DNA of 53,546 nucleotides from NCBI GenBank assembly GCA_964609625.1, contig CAZSRS010000029.1, forward strand, positions 1 through 53,546, read 5' to 3'. This stretch comes from G963674665 sp964609625 (GTDB lineage: Bacteria > Desulfobacterota > Desulfovibrionia > Desulfovibrionales > Desulfovibrionaceae). Under the pieces are notes generated by a model, which saw only the letters and a program-made list of their open reading frames with translations, searched no databases and had not been told where the DNA came from. How positions within the stretch are numbered: the stretch's first letter is position 1; the number at the start of each line of letters is the position of its first letter. Position numbers and translations under genes: made by a program. This document shows, one piece after another, positions 1-8,949 of this stretch.

Positions 1-2174
1 CGCAGCTTGCCCCAGATCCACTTGCGCAGGGTGAATTGCCCTCCCGGTTTGGTGGTCATCTTGATGCGCATGCGCAGGCCGTAGTCCTCGATCTCCTTCA
101 CGCCCTGACATTTCACGTCCCCAAGCATGAGTTCGGCCAGCTCGGGTATCCCCTTGAGTTCCTTGTTGATGCGCTTGACGATCTTCTTGATTTCCTGGAC
201 GTCGGTGCCGTGGGGCACCAGGTATTCCAACTTCATGATGGCCCAGTCGCGGGTCAGGTTGTTGACCATATGGATGGAGCCATAGGGCACGGTATAGACC
301 GAGCCGCGATGATGCCGCAATTTGAGGGAACGTACGGAAATGCCTTCCACGGTGCCCCTGGCGTTGCCCAGGTCGATGTAGTCACCAATACGGAAGGCGT
401 CGTCCGTGAGGAAGAAGACCCCGGAGACGATATCCTTGACCAGGGTCTGGGAGCCGAAGCCCAGGGCGATGCCCACCACCCCCGCTCCGGCCAGCAGGGG
501 GCTGGTGTCCACGCCGATGGCCGAGAGCACGATGAGAGTGACCATGATCAGCAAGGTCACGAAGATAAAGCGTTTGAGCAGCTCCAGCAGGGTGGAGAGC
601 CGGTCGCCCATGGCGCCGCCGGGTTCGTCGTGCCCCCCACCCCCTGCCACCTGGGAACGGAGCCTGCGCTCGATGGCAGCCTTGGAAAAGGCCCAGAAGG
701 CGTAGGCCAGAATCAGGGTCACCAGGATGCTGAAGGCGCCCTGCACCACCCGCTCGGCCACTGGGACCTCCAACTCCCAGATGGCGGCCAGGACCGTGAT
801 GAACGACGCGAAGAGCACCACGCCCAGGGACTTGCTCAGGAACCGCCTGAAGCGCGACACCGGGCCGTCCGTGGCGGGAGCGCTCTCCGGCCCCACCGGC
901 CCGTGCTCCGGTGCCCGGCCTTCAGCCTCTTCCTCCGGCTCCAGCTGGGCGTTGCGGGCCAGGGTCCCGGTCTGGGCCACCAACTTGTCCATGGCCCAGG
1001 TCAGCAACAGGTAGCAAGGGAAGGCCAGCAGGGTAAGGATGCCCGAGAGCATGGAGAGCCTGCCCGACGCCAGGATGTGCAACACCCAGAAGAGCCAGAA
1101 GAAGAACACATAGCCGATGGTCACCACATGCCAGGAGCCGGCCAGCTGATGCCGCAGGGTGCCTGGGGGAAAAGTCTTGCGCAGGGCGTCTGCCACGTCC
1201 CGTGACTTCCACAGTGCCAGCAGGGTGATGGTCAACACCAGTACCAGTCCCGTGCCCATGAGCGCCAGGAGATAGACGGCCTCGCTGGCCGAGGTGAGTT
1301 GCAACACGCCGCACAGAGTCAGCCCGATTCCGGCTTCTACAGCCAGGAGCAGGCATACGCGGTACAGTTGCCGGGCAGCGTCGTCGCCCAGGGGGAGCAG
1401 CCTCAGGGCCGATGCGTCGGGCACCAGCAGCAGTCGCGCCAGCCAGAGGATACACTCGAAAAAGACCACTATGACCAGGAACAGAAACAGCACCGTCCTG
1501 GTGGAAGTGAAGTCGTTGAACACGATGAGGTACAGCAGCACCGTGACCAGTGCGGCCAGGGAGAGCACCAGCAATTCCGCCCCTGCCCTGAAAATCAGGC
1601 GCAGGATCCGAGAAGGTATACCCAAGTCCCGAGACGGCGCGCCCAACTCAGCGCGCAGGTTCCGTGTCTTGTACAGCAGCAGCCGTTTGACCAGCCACCA
1701 GAAGGCGAACAGGGCAGCCAATCCCAGAAAGACCGCGGGCACGGGGATGGGTCCCTTTTCCTCCAACATTTCGCGCAGGTCCTGGGGCAGAAGGTCCGAG
1801 GCGCGGGCCGAACCCGAGAGCACGTAGAGCACACGCTGGTGCAGGAAGTGGACGTGCTCGCGAAGAGTGTCCAACCAGCTTACGAGCAGGGGTTTCGCGG
1901 GCGGATCGGGCTTGCTGGCGATCGTTTCGGCCAGGGTTTCGAGGAGCAGGCGGCGCACCTGCTCGTCGCTCAGGCCCGCCAGAAGGCTTTGCATCTTCTC
2001 CGGCTCGGCGGCCAGCAGTTCCTGGGCCGTGGGTACCGTGGTCTCCCTTTTCTCGGTCTTCGCCAGGCTCGAACCGCTCGGCATGCCCGGCACCACCGAC
2101 GACGCCACTGCCAACGGCGGCCAAAACAACAATCCAAGCAGCAGGAACGTCGTAACTGACTTCACGCCTTTCAT
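1..2174 (-). CDS. MscS-family mechanosensitive ion channel (3' end beyond window)
   Basis: Large MscS-type channel of the cytoplasmic membrane, expected to open under membrane tension and release solutes on osmotic downshock. The 724 residues in the window run off the left edge without a stop. They start with a signal-peptide-like segment (about residues 5-25), then a periplasmic coiled region to about 140, then many hydrophobic helices. The MscS core follows near the end of the visible part: a Gly/Ala-rich pore helix (LLAGAGVVGIALGFGSQTLV) and the beta-domain start FRIGDYIDLGNARGTVEGIS. The long N-terminal extension places it with large MscS relatives (MscK/YbiO/YjeP-like) rather than with the 286-residue MscS. 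The ATG at 2174 follows a GGGAGG ribosome site. The gene lies downstream of, and parallel to, the GluR0-like channel. Family is sure; the subfamily is inferred. Confidence 0.9.
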   Translation of the reverse strand, partial: MKGVKSVTTFLLLGLLFWPPLAVASSVVPGMPSGSSLAKTEKRETTVPTAQELLAAEPEKMQSLLAGLSDEQVRRLLLETLAETIASKPDPPAKPLLVSWLDTLREHVHFLHQRVLYVLSGSARASDLLPQDLREMLEEKGPIPVPAVFLGLAALFAFWWLVKRLLLYKTRNLRAELGAPSRDLGIPSRILRLIFRAGAELLVLSLAALVTVLLYLIVFNDFTSTRTVLFLFLVIVVFFECILWLARLLLVPDASALRLLPLGDDAARQLYRVCLLLAVEAGIGLTLCGVLQLTSASEAVYLLALMGTGLVLVLTITLLALWKSRDVADALRKTFPPGTLRHQLAGSWHVVTIGYVFFFWLFWVLHILASGRLSMLSGILTLLAFPCYLLLTWAMDKLVAQTGTLARNAQLEPEEEAEGRAPEHGPVGPESAPATDGPVSRFRRFLSKSLGVVLFASFITVLAAIWELEVPVAERVVQGAFSILVTLILAYAFWAFSKAAIERRLRSQVAGGGGHDEPGGAMGDRLSTLLELLKRFIFVTLLIMVTLIVLSAIGVDTSPLLAGAGVVGIALGFGSQTLVKDIVSGVFFLTDDAFRIGDYIDLGNARGTVEGISVRSLKLRHHRGSVYTVPYGSIHMVNNLTRDWAIMKLEYLVPHGTDVQEIKKIVKRINKELKGIPELAELMLGDVKCQGVKEIEDYGLRMRIKMTTKPGGQFTLRKWIWGKL

Positions 2175-2250
2175 GGTCCTCACCTCCCGATGCATACGAC
2201 CGAGCCGATCACGACGTCTTGCGTTCAGGCCTTCCCCCTTCGGACACGGC

Positions 2251-2279
2251 CAGATACAACATTCCGACTCCTTGACCAA
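2251..2279 (-). promoter_or_regulatory. Candidate sigma-70 promoter for the MscS-family gene
   Basis: On the minus strand TTGGTC (2279-2274) is followed after 17 bases by TATCTG (2256-2251), giving a leader of about 75 bases to the ATG at 2174. The match is modest (4 of 6 at each element). Confidence 0.35.
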
Positions 2280-2303
2280 GGCATTCGCCCTGCGCCCGAC
2301 GCA

Positions 2304-3416
2304 TCACTGCCCGAGAAAACTTCGCGTGAGATTCTCCCAATAGGTGCGATCAGCCCGCAGTCCCAGCAGATCAACGTTTACCTGCTTTCGCAGTGGGCTG
2401 TGGGCAGGGAAGGCGAAACCGTAATCGTCCTTTTCCACCACAAAGGGCAGGATCACGAGATTTTTCCCCCGCCCCTGCACTATTGCGTGCTGCAACAGAG
2501 GGCGGTCGTGCAGCACCGCGTCCAGTCTGCCCGCACGCAAGTCGTCCAAAGCCTTGTCCAGGTCGTGATAGACCCGGGGGTGGCCCCGAAGATGTTTCAG
2601 GAAATCCTCGGCCAGGGAATCGGAAAGACACCCCGTGTTCACCGTGACAAGGTCTTCGACGCCCGTGACCTTGCCCCCGATGCGATTCACCGTCAGGGTG
2701 GTGGTGATGCTGGCGGTGAACACCGCCACCAGGAGCACGCAGGTGAACATCCAGAACATGGCCAGCAGCCTCGCCGGTATGGACCTGGGTGCAGTGTCGC
2801 CGTACCCCACCGTGGTCATGGTCACGCAGGCCCACCAGATGCCGTCCAGCACGCCCAAGAGGCCGCGGTGGAACTCCTCGGGATTCACCCGGCGCTCCAA
2901 CAGCCAGATCACGAGGCCAGAAACCATGGCGAACACGAGCATGACCGAGACGTAGAGCAGGAAATCCATGGAAAAGATCTCCTCGATAACATTGAGGAAC
3001 ACGCTGTAGGAGGCCTTGTGGCGGACGGCCACGGCCAGGTTCGTATCGAAGTAGGGGTAGGAGAAATCCATGAGCCGCTCGCGGCTGGAGGTGATGGACA
3101 AGGCGGTGACGGCGGCGTCGATGCGCCCCTCTCCCAGGGATGCGAGCAGGGTATGCAGGTCCATCTCCCGCAGGGAGAATCGCCGCTCCTGGCGTTCCAT
3201 GATGCTGCGCCAGAGTTCAACAGCGATACCGGTCCAGGTGCCGGAGGAGTCCTTGTAGGCAAAGGGCGGGGCTTCGGTGACGCCCACCAGCAACGGTCGA
3301 GGCTGTTCGGCAGGCGACATGGACATGGGCGGGGGCGGGGGCACGGCTTCCGCGGCCCGGACCGGCTGGACCCCTATCAGGAAACAGCACATCAGGACGC
3401 ACAAAACGCGGAGCAT
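2304..3416 (-). CDS. GluR0-like ligand-gated potassium channel (prokaryotic ionotropic glutamate receptor)
   Basis: 370 residues with the complete architecture of a bacterial ionotropic glutamate receptor. There is a signal peptide (1-21), ligand-binding lobe S1 (about 40-148), membrane helix M1 (about 151-173), a re-entrant pore loop with the potassium filter TTVGYGD (201-207), helix M2 (about 217-243), and lobe S2 (about 250-370). FTASITTTL at the end of M2 sits where eukaryotic receptors have the SYTANLAAF gate. In S1, R112 of SITSSRER aligns with the arginine that binds the ligand carboxylate in glutamine-binding proteins. In S2, D304 sits where the ligand amine is normally bound. GluR0 of Synechocystis has this layout and is a glutamate-gated K+ channel, so gating of a K+ flux by a periplasmic amino acid is inferred. 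The start at 3416 gives a clean signal peptide; the open frame upstream to 3725 looks non-coding. The ligand is not predictable. Confidence 0.88.
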   Translation of the reverse strand: MLRVLCVLMCCFLIGVQPVRAAEAVPPPPPMSMSPAEQPRPLLVGVTEAPPFAYKDSSGTWTGIAVELWRSIMERQERRFSLREMDLHTLLASLGEGRIDAAVTALSITSSRERLMDFSYPYFDTNLAVAVRHKASYSVFLNVIEEIFSMDFLLYVSVMLVFAMVSGLVIWLLERRVNPEEFHRGLLGVLDGIWWACVTMTTVGYGDTAPRSIPARLLAMFWMFTCVLLVAVFTASITTTLTVNRIGGKVTGVEDLVTVNTGCLSDSLAEDFLKHLRGHPRVYHDLDKALDDLRAGRLDAVLHDRPLLQHAIVQGRGKNLVILPFVVEKDDYGFAFPAHSPLRKQVNVDLLGLRADRTYWENLTRSFLGQ

Positions 3417-3743
3417 GCGTTGCACCCCCCTTCCGCACGGTGGAGCCGAAAGATGCAGTGTAAGGCCAGCTGCTCGGGAGTGCAAGCAGGAGAGCGCGGC
3501 GTGTCCAGAGCACATGAAAGTGACGGGTGTAGGACGTACATGCGTTGACCGATGTACTTCCCTTGCCTCGGAACGCGAGGTCTTGGAGTGTGGTCCGCGC
3601 GGGATTGGTCGGCTCATGGAGCTGGGTTGACGGCTACAGGCACAAGGACTGTCACGAGCAAAACACATTGGCCATGTAATCACCATCACTTGGCCGGAGT
3701 CGCGGCTTGTTTTCCGCCAGGGCAATACGCAGCGGCAGACGGC
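3417..3743. other. Gene-free stretch upstream of the GluR0-like channel
   Basis: About 330 bases between the channel start and the end of the post-lon hypothetical gene. It holds the channel promoter near 3457-3485. I see no recognisable gene and no clear terminator for the upstream block. Open frames here lack a ribosome site and have no recognisable protein character. Confidence 0.5.
3457..3485 (-). promoter_or_regulatory. Candidate sigma-70 promoter of the GluR0-like channel gene
   Basis: Minus-strand TTGCAC (3485-3480), 17-base spacer, TACACT (3462-3457). Transcription would begin near 3450, about 35 bases before the ATG at 3416. Hexamers match at 4 of 6 positions each, with ideal spacing and position. 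Confidence 0.5.
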
Positions 3744-4223
3744 TCAGCCCTGCCGACGTGTCCAATCGTACTCGAACAGCCACTCCGTGGGGCAGTTGAG
3801 TTCATGGCCCGGCGGTTCCGGGAGCGCTGCGGGCTGACGCGCGAGCAGGGACGCGGCATCGGCTTCGGCTACAAGACGCCCCTTGGCACGACAGCCCAGG
3901 CCGTAGGGTGGCAGATACTCCAACAGCCGGGGGTGGTCCGCCGGGATGAGCACATCGTGCAAGCGGCCGCAGCGCGCGCACGGGGGGGCGTGTTCATCGC
4001 CGGGCACGAGTCGCACGTGCAGATAGACCCGGCCCAATTCGGCCGGGGGCTCCAGCAGGCGGCGCATGAGGTCCAAGGTCTCGATCCTGCAGGCCTCGAA
4101 GCTGGCGAAGTAGGCGTCTATGGTTTCCGGGGGGATGTCGCGCTCTTCGAACAGATACCAGATGATCTGCCCCGAGAGGCGTCTGAACAGGGGGTGTTGC
4201 CCCAGAAGTACCTTGTCGTCCAT
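3744..4223 (-). CDS. Hypothetical protein with CxxC motif, downstream of lon
   Basis: 159 residues, no family recognised. The start MDDKVLLGQH at 4223 lies 58 bases after the lon stop on the same strand, so co-transcription with lon is likely. Visible traits: soluble, acidic N-terminal half, a CARCGRLHD motif near the middle and a further Cys in PPYGLGCRAKG, followed by a C-terminal NCPTEWLFEYDW segment. The CxxC plus later Cys and His residues could bind a metal, but a full zinc-ribbon set is not evident. No signal peptide or membrane helix. A longer frame upstream overlaps lon and is not used. Confidence 0.7.
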   Translation of the reverse strand: MDDKVLLGQHPLFRRLSGQIIWYLFEERDIPPETIDAYFASFEACRIETLDLMRRLLEPPAELGRVYLHVRLVPGDEHAPPCARCGRLHDVLIPADHPRLLEYLPPYGLGCRAKGRLVAEADAASLLARQPAALPEPPGHELNCPTEWLFEYDWTRRQG

Positions 4224-4281
4224 GCGGGAATACGGTGCGGGAATAAGGCCGGGGCGCGCTCCGCGCCCCGGCCGTTGCTCG

Positions 4282-6723
4282 CTATTCGCTTTCTTGCAGC
4301 CAGACCCAGTTCCAGATTTCGTCGATGTGGTCGATGAAGTGGACCTTGATCTTACGGCGCAGGTCCTGCGGGATGTCGGCCAGGTCCTTCTTGTTCTGCT
4401 TGGGGATGAGCACGACATGTTTGTCGTTGGCCACTGCCGCCAGGATCTTTTCCTTGACGCCGCCCACCGGCAACACGCGCCCCCTGAGGGTGATCTCGCC
4501 GGTCATGGCCAAGTCGGCCCGTACGGGGCGATTGGTGAGGATGGAGACCAGGGCGGTGACCAGGGTCACGCCGGCCGAGGGGCCGTCCTTGGGTGTGGCG
4601 CCGGAGGGCACGTGGATGTGGATGTCGCGCTTTTCAAGGAATTCCGGGTCGATCTTCAGGCTCTCGGCCTTGGCCCTGGCGTAGCTCAAAGCAGCCTGGG
4701 CGCTTTCCTTCATCACGTCGCCGAGTTTGCCCGTAAGGGTCAGCTTGCCCTTGCCCGGCATGGTGCTGGCCTCGATATGCAGCATCTCGCCGCCGTGGGG
4801 AGTCCAGGCCAGGCCGATGGCCACACCGGGGGGCAGCTCCCGCTCTTGTTCCTCTTCCAAAAAGGCGGGCGGCCCCAGAAGTTTGTTCAGGGATTTGACG
4901 GTCACCGTGAAGGTGCCCTCCTCGCCCTCTGCCTTGCGTCGCGCCAACTTGCGGCAGATGCTCGCGATCTCGCGTTCCAGGTTCCGGAGCCCGGCCTCAC
5001 GGGTGTACTCCCGGATGATGCGCGAGACCACCTGGTCCGAGATGTTCACTTCCCGCATCTTCAGGCCGTTTTCCTCGATCTGCCGGGGCAGGAGGAAGCG
5101 CCGAGCGATCTTGACCTTTTCCTGTTCGGTGTAGCCAGGGATGCGGATGGTCTCCATGCGGTCGAGCAGTGCCGGCGGGATGGTGTCCAGCACGTTGGCG
5201 GTGCAGATGAACATGACCTTGGAGAGGTCAAAGGGCACGTTGAGGTAGTGGTCGCTGAAGGAGAAGTTCTGCTCCGGGTCCAGGACCTCCAGCAGGGCCG
5301 AGGAGGGATCGCCACGGAAGTCGGTGCCCACCTTGTCGATTTCGTCGAGCATGAACACGGGGTTGCGCACGCCGGTCTGCTTGATGCCCTGGATCACCCG
5401 TCCGGGCATGGCGCCGATGTAGGTACGGCGGTGGCCGCGAATCTCGGCCTCGTCGCGCATGCCGCCCAGTGACATGCGGTGGAACTTGCGGCCCAGGGCA
5501 CGGGCGATGGAGCGTCCCAGAGAGGTCTTGCCCACTCCCGGCGGCCCTACGAAACAAAGAATGGGGCCCTTCATCTTGGGGTTGAGCTTGCGCACGCTGA
5601 GGTACTCGAGGATGCGCTCCTTGACCTTCTCCAAGTTGAAGTGATCCTCGTCCAGGATCTTCCGCGCCTCGGTGATGTCCAGGCGGTCGCGGGAAATCTT
5701 TTTCCAAGGCAGATCCACCAGCCAGTCCAGGTAAGTGCGCAGCACCGATGCCTCGGAGGACTCGGGGTGCATGGAGGAAAAACGCTTAAGTTGCTTGTCG
5801 GCCTCCTTCTTGACTTCCCTGGGCAGACCGGCTCGCTCCAGGGCATCGGCCAACTCCTCGATCTCCTCGCTTTCCTCGCCGAACTCACCAAGCTCCTTGC
5901 GGATGGCCTTCATCTGCTCTCGCAGGAAGAAATCCTTCTGCGCCTTGTCCATGCCCTCCTTGGCCATGTTCTGGATCTTGGCCTGCATGGAGGCTACTTC
6001 CACCTCTTTGACCAACTGTTCGTTGACCAGGGAGAGTCTGGGGATGGGGCGCACGCACTCGAGAATCTGCTGGGCGTCCACGACCTTCATGCGCAGGTTC
6101 GAGGCAATGAGGTCGGCCAGGCGGCCGGGGTCGTCCACGCTGTTGAGCACGGCCATGATATCCGGAGAGGATGCGCCGCGCAGGGAGAGGATGCGCTCGC
6201 TTTGCTCCTTGGCCGCACGCATCATGGCCTCCTGCTCCAGGGTGGGTTCGCCTGAGTCGGGTTCCTCCACGATTTCGATCTCGGCGCGCAGGAAGGGCTC
6301 GGAAGCGGAGAACTCCTGGACGCGGGCGCGGGTCAGCCCTTGCACCAGGACCTTGAGCCTGCCGTCGGGCATCTTGAGCATGCGCATGATCATGACCACG
6401 GTGCCCATGCCGTAAATATCCTCCGGAGCGGGATCGTCCACGGTTTCTTCGCGCTGCGCCACCACCAGCATGTAGCGGTTTGAGTTCAGGGCGGCCTCCA
6501 CCGCCTTGATGGATTTCTCCCGCCCCACGAAGAGCGGCAGGATCATGTAGTTGAAGACCACGATGTCCCGCACCGGTAGCACGGGAATATCCGACGGGAT
6601 TTCGGTCTGCGATTTTTCGCCCTGGGACTCGTCATCTTCCATCGCGCTTTCGGCCACGACCTTTTCAAGCGCTTCGAGGTCCTCGGGCGAGACAGCCGCG
6701 CCCTGCTTCTTGTCATCTTGCAT
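4282..6723 (-). CDS. lon: ATP-dependent protease Lon
   Basis: 813 residues, close to the 784 of E. coli Lon. This hexameric cytoplasmic AAA+ serine protease degrades misfolded and regulatory proteins. Order: N-terminal substrate-binding LON domain (about 45-240), coiled-coil linker (about 240-330), AAA+ module with Walker A GPPGVGKTS (393-401) and Walker B FMLDEID (about 457-463), and C-terminal peptidase with the catalytic dyad S716 (DGPSAG) and K759 (GGVKEK). S716 and K759 are 43 residues apart, as in E. coli. The ATG at 6723 follows GGAGG; an in-frame extension to 6822 would overlap acyP and is rejected. acyP ends 50 bases upstream. Confidence 0.97.
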   Translation of the reverse strand: MQDDKKQGAAVSPEDLEALEKVVAESAMEDDESQGEKSQTEIPSDIPVLPVRDIVVFNYMILPLFVGREKSIKAVEAALNSNRYMLVVAQREETVDDPAPEDIYGMGTVVMIMRMLKMPDGRLKVLVQGLTRARVQEFSASEPFLRAEIEIVEEPDSGEPTLEQEAMMRAAKEQSERILSLRGASSPDIMAVLNSVDDPGRLADLIASNLRMKVVDAQQILECVRPIPRLSLVNEQLVKEVEVASMQAKIQNMAKEGMDKAQKDFFLREQMKAIRKELGEFGEESEEIEELADALERAGLPREVKKEADKQLKRFSSMHPESSEASVLRTYLDWLVDLPWKKISRDRLDITEARKILDEDHFNLEKVKERILEYLSVRKLNPKMKGPILCFVGPPGVGKTSLGRSIARALGRKFHRMSLGGMRDEAEIRGHRRTYIGAMPGRVIQGIKQTGVRNPVFMLDEIDKVGTDFRGDPSSALLEVLDPEQNFSFSDHYLNVPFDLSKVMFICTANVLDTIPPALLDRMETIRIPGYTEQEKVKIARRFLLPRQIEENGLKMREVNISDQVVSRIIREYTREAGLRNLEREIASICRKLARRKAEGEEGTFTVTVKSLNKLLGPPAFLEEEQERELPPGVAIGLAWTPHGGEMLHIEASTMPGKGKLTLTGKLGDVMKESAQAALSYARAKAESLKIDPEFLEKRDIHIHVPSGATPKDGPSAGVTLVTALVSILTNRPVRADLAMTGEITLRGRVLPVGGVKEKILAAVANDKHVVLIPKQNKKDLADIPQDLRRKIKVHFIDHIDEIWNWVWLQESE

Positions 6724-6773
6724 CTGTCGTTGTTCCTCCAGGCCCGGGCAGAGCGCTCCGGGCAATAGTATCC

Positions 6774-7049
6774 TCAATAGCGAACGCTGAACGAGGAAAA
6801 GGTTTCGTTCTCCTCGATCCATTCGCTCTTCACTGCATCGACACGGCTCATGGGCGGGCCGATATCCAGCCGGGAGCGCAGATCACCCAAGGGCTGTTCA
6901 TCACCCTGGGCCAGTACTTCAACGCTTCCGTCTCTGAGGTTGCGCACCCATCCAGCAAGTCCCAGGAGACGGGCCTGCTCCCGCACCCAGCCTCTGAACC
7001 AGACGCCCTGGACCCTGCCGGAAACGATACAATGCAGACTTCGCGGCAT
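6774..7049 (-). CDS. acyP: Acylphosphatase
   Basis: 91 residues, the standard size. It hydrolyses acyl-phosphates such as 1,3-bisphosphoglycerate and carbamoyl phosphate in the cytosol. The signature GRVQGVWFRGWV is present near the N-terminus with catalytic R19, and the catalytic Asn is N37 in GWVRNLRDGSVEV. The C-terminal beta strand ends FSSFSVRY. Sits between radC and lon in the same orientation and is probably co-transcribed with them. Confidence 0.95.
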   Translation of the reverse strand: MPRSLHCIVSGRVQGVWFRGWVREQARLLGLAGWVRNLRDGSVEVLAQGDEQPLGDLRSRLDIGPPMSRVDAVKSEWIEENETFSSFSVRY

Positions 7050-7097
7050 GGCTCATTCCTCCCGGTGCTTGTTCAGGTGTCCCGATACGCGGCGAAC

Positions 7098-7778
7098 TCA
7101 CAGCATCCCCTGCGACTGAAAGCTGAAATAATCACTCTCCGCGATGATCAAGTGATCGAGCATGCGGACGCCGAGTTCCTGGGCCGCACGGCCGATACGC
7201 CTGGTCAATTCGATGTCCGCGGCGCTTGGCCTGGGGTCTCCGCCGGGGTGGTTGTGCACCATGACGATCCCGCTGGCTTTGCGCTCCAGGGCCAAGCCCA
7301 GGACCTCCCTGGGGTAGACCGGGGCCTGGTCCACGGTGCCCTTGCTCAAGCGCTCCCAGGCCATGAGCCGGTTTTTGTTGTCCACCAGGGCGACCCAAAA
7401 TTCTTCCGAGGTCCTGTCGCCCAGCCGGGCCATGGCCACATCCGCTACCACGCGGGGGCTGCTGAAGACCACCTTGGACGTGACCGGAGCCTCGTCAATG
7501 CGGGCCTTGAGTTCGACAAGAAGCTGCCAGAAGGACTCCAGGCCGGGCCCGAAGTCCTTGATCTTGCGTAGTTCTTCTGGCTGAGCGGAAAAAACCCCCC
7601 GCAGATTCTTGTATCGCTGCAACAACAGTTTGGCCAGGGGCTTGGTATCCTTGCGCCTGTGCACAAGTCCCAGAACCAGCTCCAGCAATTCGTAGTCCGC
7701 AAGCGCGGTGGAATCCCGACGCAGCTTCTCCCGCAGCCTCTCCCTGTGCCCATGGTAATGCGGACGTTCATCCATCAT
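7098..7778 (-). CDS. radC: RadC family JAB-domain protein
   Basis: About 226 residues. N-terminal helix-hairpin-helix-like UPF0758 region (RERLREKL, then ALADYELLELVLG), followed by the JAB/MPN-type metalloprotease-like domain with the zinc motif HNHPGGDPRPSAAD. RadC proteins were once linked to DNA repair; the JAB fold and motif instead suggest a metal-dependent hydrolase of unknown substrate. Start chosen at the first ATG of an ATGATG pair (7778) behind AGGGGTGA; the second ATG (7775) is equally possible. Confidence 0.95.
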   Translation of the reverse strand: MMDERPHYHGHRERLREKLRRDSTALADYELLELVLGLVHRRKDTKPLAKLLLQRYKNLRGVFSAQPEELRKIKDFGPGLESFWQLLVELKARIDEAPVTSKVVFSSPRVVADVAMARLGDRTSEEFWVALVDNKNRLMAWERLSKGTVDQAPVYPREVLGLALERKASGIVMVHNHPGGDPRPSAADIELTRRIGRAAQELGVRMLDHLIIAESDYFSFQSQGML

Positions 7779-7817
7779 AGTCACCCCTGGGCCTGGAGGC
7801 AAGGCCTCTCCTCCAGA

Positions 7818-8903
7818 TCATGGCCGCGTCCCTTGCCGTGGCGGGCTCACGCCGCCAGGGGAACGGCTCTGGGGTCGGAAAACAGCCTCCAGGTCGGCGA
7901 TGAGCAATTCCAGGGCCTGTTCCTCCCCCGCCTGGCCCGTCTTGACCCGTAATTCAGCCTCCATGGCCGCGGTCCAGATGCGGCCGATACGCGCGGCCCC
8001 CATGCGTTGGGCCATCTGACGCTTGGCGTCGAGCACGCTTGGTGGAAGTCGGGGTGTCTGCTCCTGGTGGACGAGTTGCCAGAAGATGCGCGCCTCCCGC
8101 ACCAGCATGACCAGGAACTGAAAGAGCATGCCCGTGCTCCCCAATTGGCTCATGAGCACCTTGCGCCAGACCGTGAGCGCGGCCCGCCCCCCTTGGAGCG
8201 CGTTGATGAAGGCGAAGATGTCGATGTCCGGAGTACTGGTCAGGAGTTCGGCCAGGCCTGCATCGATAACCCCTCCCGTGGGCACGGCCAGTTCCAGCTT
8301 GGCGAGTTCGTTTTCCAGGGCAGCGGCATCCGGCGGCAGGCCGGTCAACAGGGCCTGAAGCCCGTCCGGAGCCAGGCGCAGCCCCTTTTCCCTGGCCCAA
8401 GCCCTGACCCAGTCCTCCACGCCCTTCTGTCCCAGGCCCGGTGAGCGCCAGATCCAACCCCGCTTTTCAGCGAACTGCCAGAACTTCGTATCGGTGAGGT
8501 ATTTGGGGAGGCTCTTTCCCCGATCCAAGGGGCGCTCCCAAAAGAACAAGGGCCAGGCCAGAGGGTTGAAGCGCGAAAGGGGCGCTGCCAGTTGCTTCCA
8601 CTGCTCGGTCGTCAGCTCCTGGACGTTGCGCACCACCAGAGCCTTGGGCTTGGCAAAGAGATCGTTGAGGGTCAGGACCTGCCAGAACTGGTCGATCAGT
8701 CCCTCCTCGGCCCAAAACACGCGTATCTCGAAACCGCCCCCTGGCGAGGATACACCGGAGAGCGATCCACTGACCGCGCTGGATACGGGAGCGTTGCTGG
8801 CCAACAGCTCCCGCATTCTGCGCTTGGACAGCTCGATGTCCGGGCAGATAAAAAAGTAGAAGCCCGGGCGTTCCCGTGCCGCTGCACTCGGTGAGGGGGA
8901 CAT
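7818..8903 (-). CDS. holA: DNA polymerase III subunit delta
   Basis: 361 residues. Delta opens the sliding clamp as part of the clamp loader. The N-terminus reads as the delta fold (FYFFICPDIELSKRRMRELL), followed by the conserved strand EIRVFWAEEGLIDQFWQVLT and the helical collar region including LLAALENELAKL-like sequence (PDAAALENELAKLELAV) and FAFINALQGG. Divergent, as delta proteins are, but its place after lptE/leuS is the usual holA position in Proteobacteria. The ATG at 8903 follows GGGAGGT. Ends 40 bases upstream of the radC start. Confidence 0.88.
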   Translation of the reverse strand: MSPSPSAAARERPGFYFFICPDIELSKRRMRELLASNAPVSSAVSGSLSGVSSPGGGFEIRVFWAEEGLIDQFWQVLTLNDLFAKPKALVVRNVQELTTEQWKQLAAPLSRFNPLAWPLFFWERPLDRGKSLPKYLTDTKFWQFAEKRGWIWRSPGLGQKGVEDWVRAWAREKGLRLAPDGLQALLTGLPPDAAALENELAKLELAVPTGGVIDAGLAELLTSTPDIDIFAFINALQGGRAALTVWRKVLMSQLGSTGMLFQFLVMLVREARIFWQLVHQEQTPRLPPSVLDAKRQMAQRMGAARIGRIWTAAMEAELRVKTGQAGEEQALELLIADLEAVFRPQSRSPGGVSPPRQGTRP

Positions 8904-8949
8904 TATACCTGCTTACCTCCCGCAGGGGGCAGGACGGGAGCCAACAGCC

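Noticed and set aside
36..1205. 389-codon open frame on the plus strand
   Set aside because: Antisense shadow of the MscS-type gene; Gly/Gln/His-rich composition typical of GC-rich antisense frames.
3417..3725. In-frame N-terminal extension of the GluR0-like protein
   Set aside because: Lacks protein character, would bury the signal peptide, and the promoter lies inside it.
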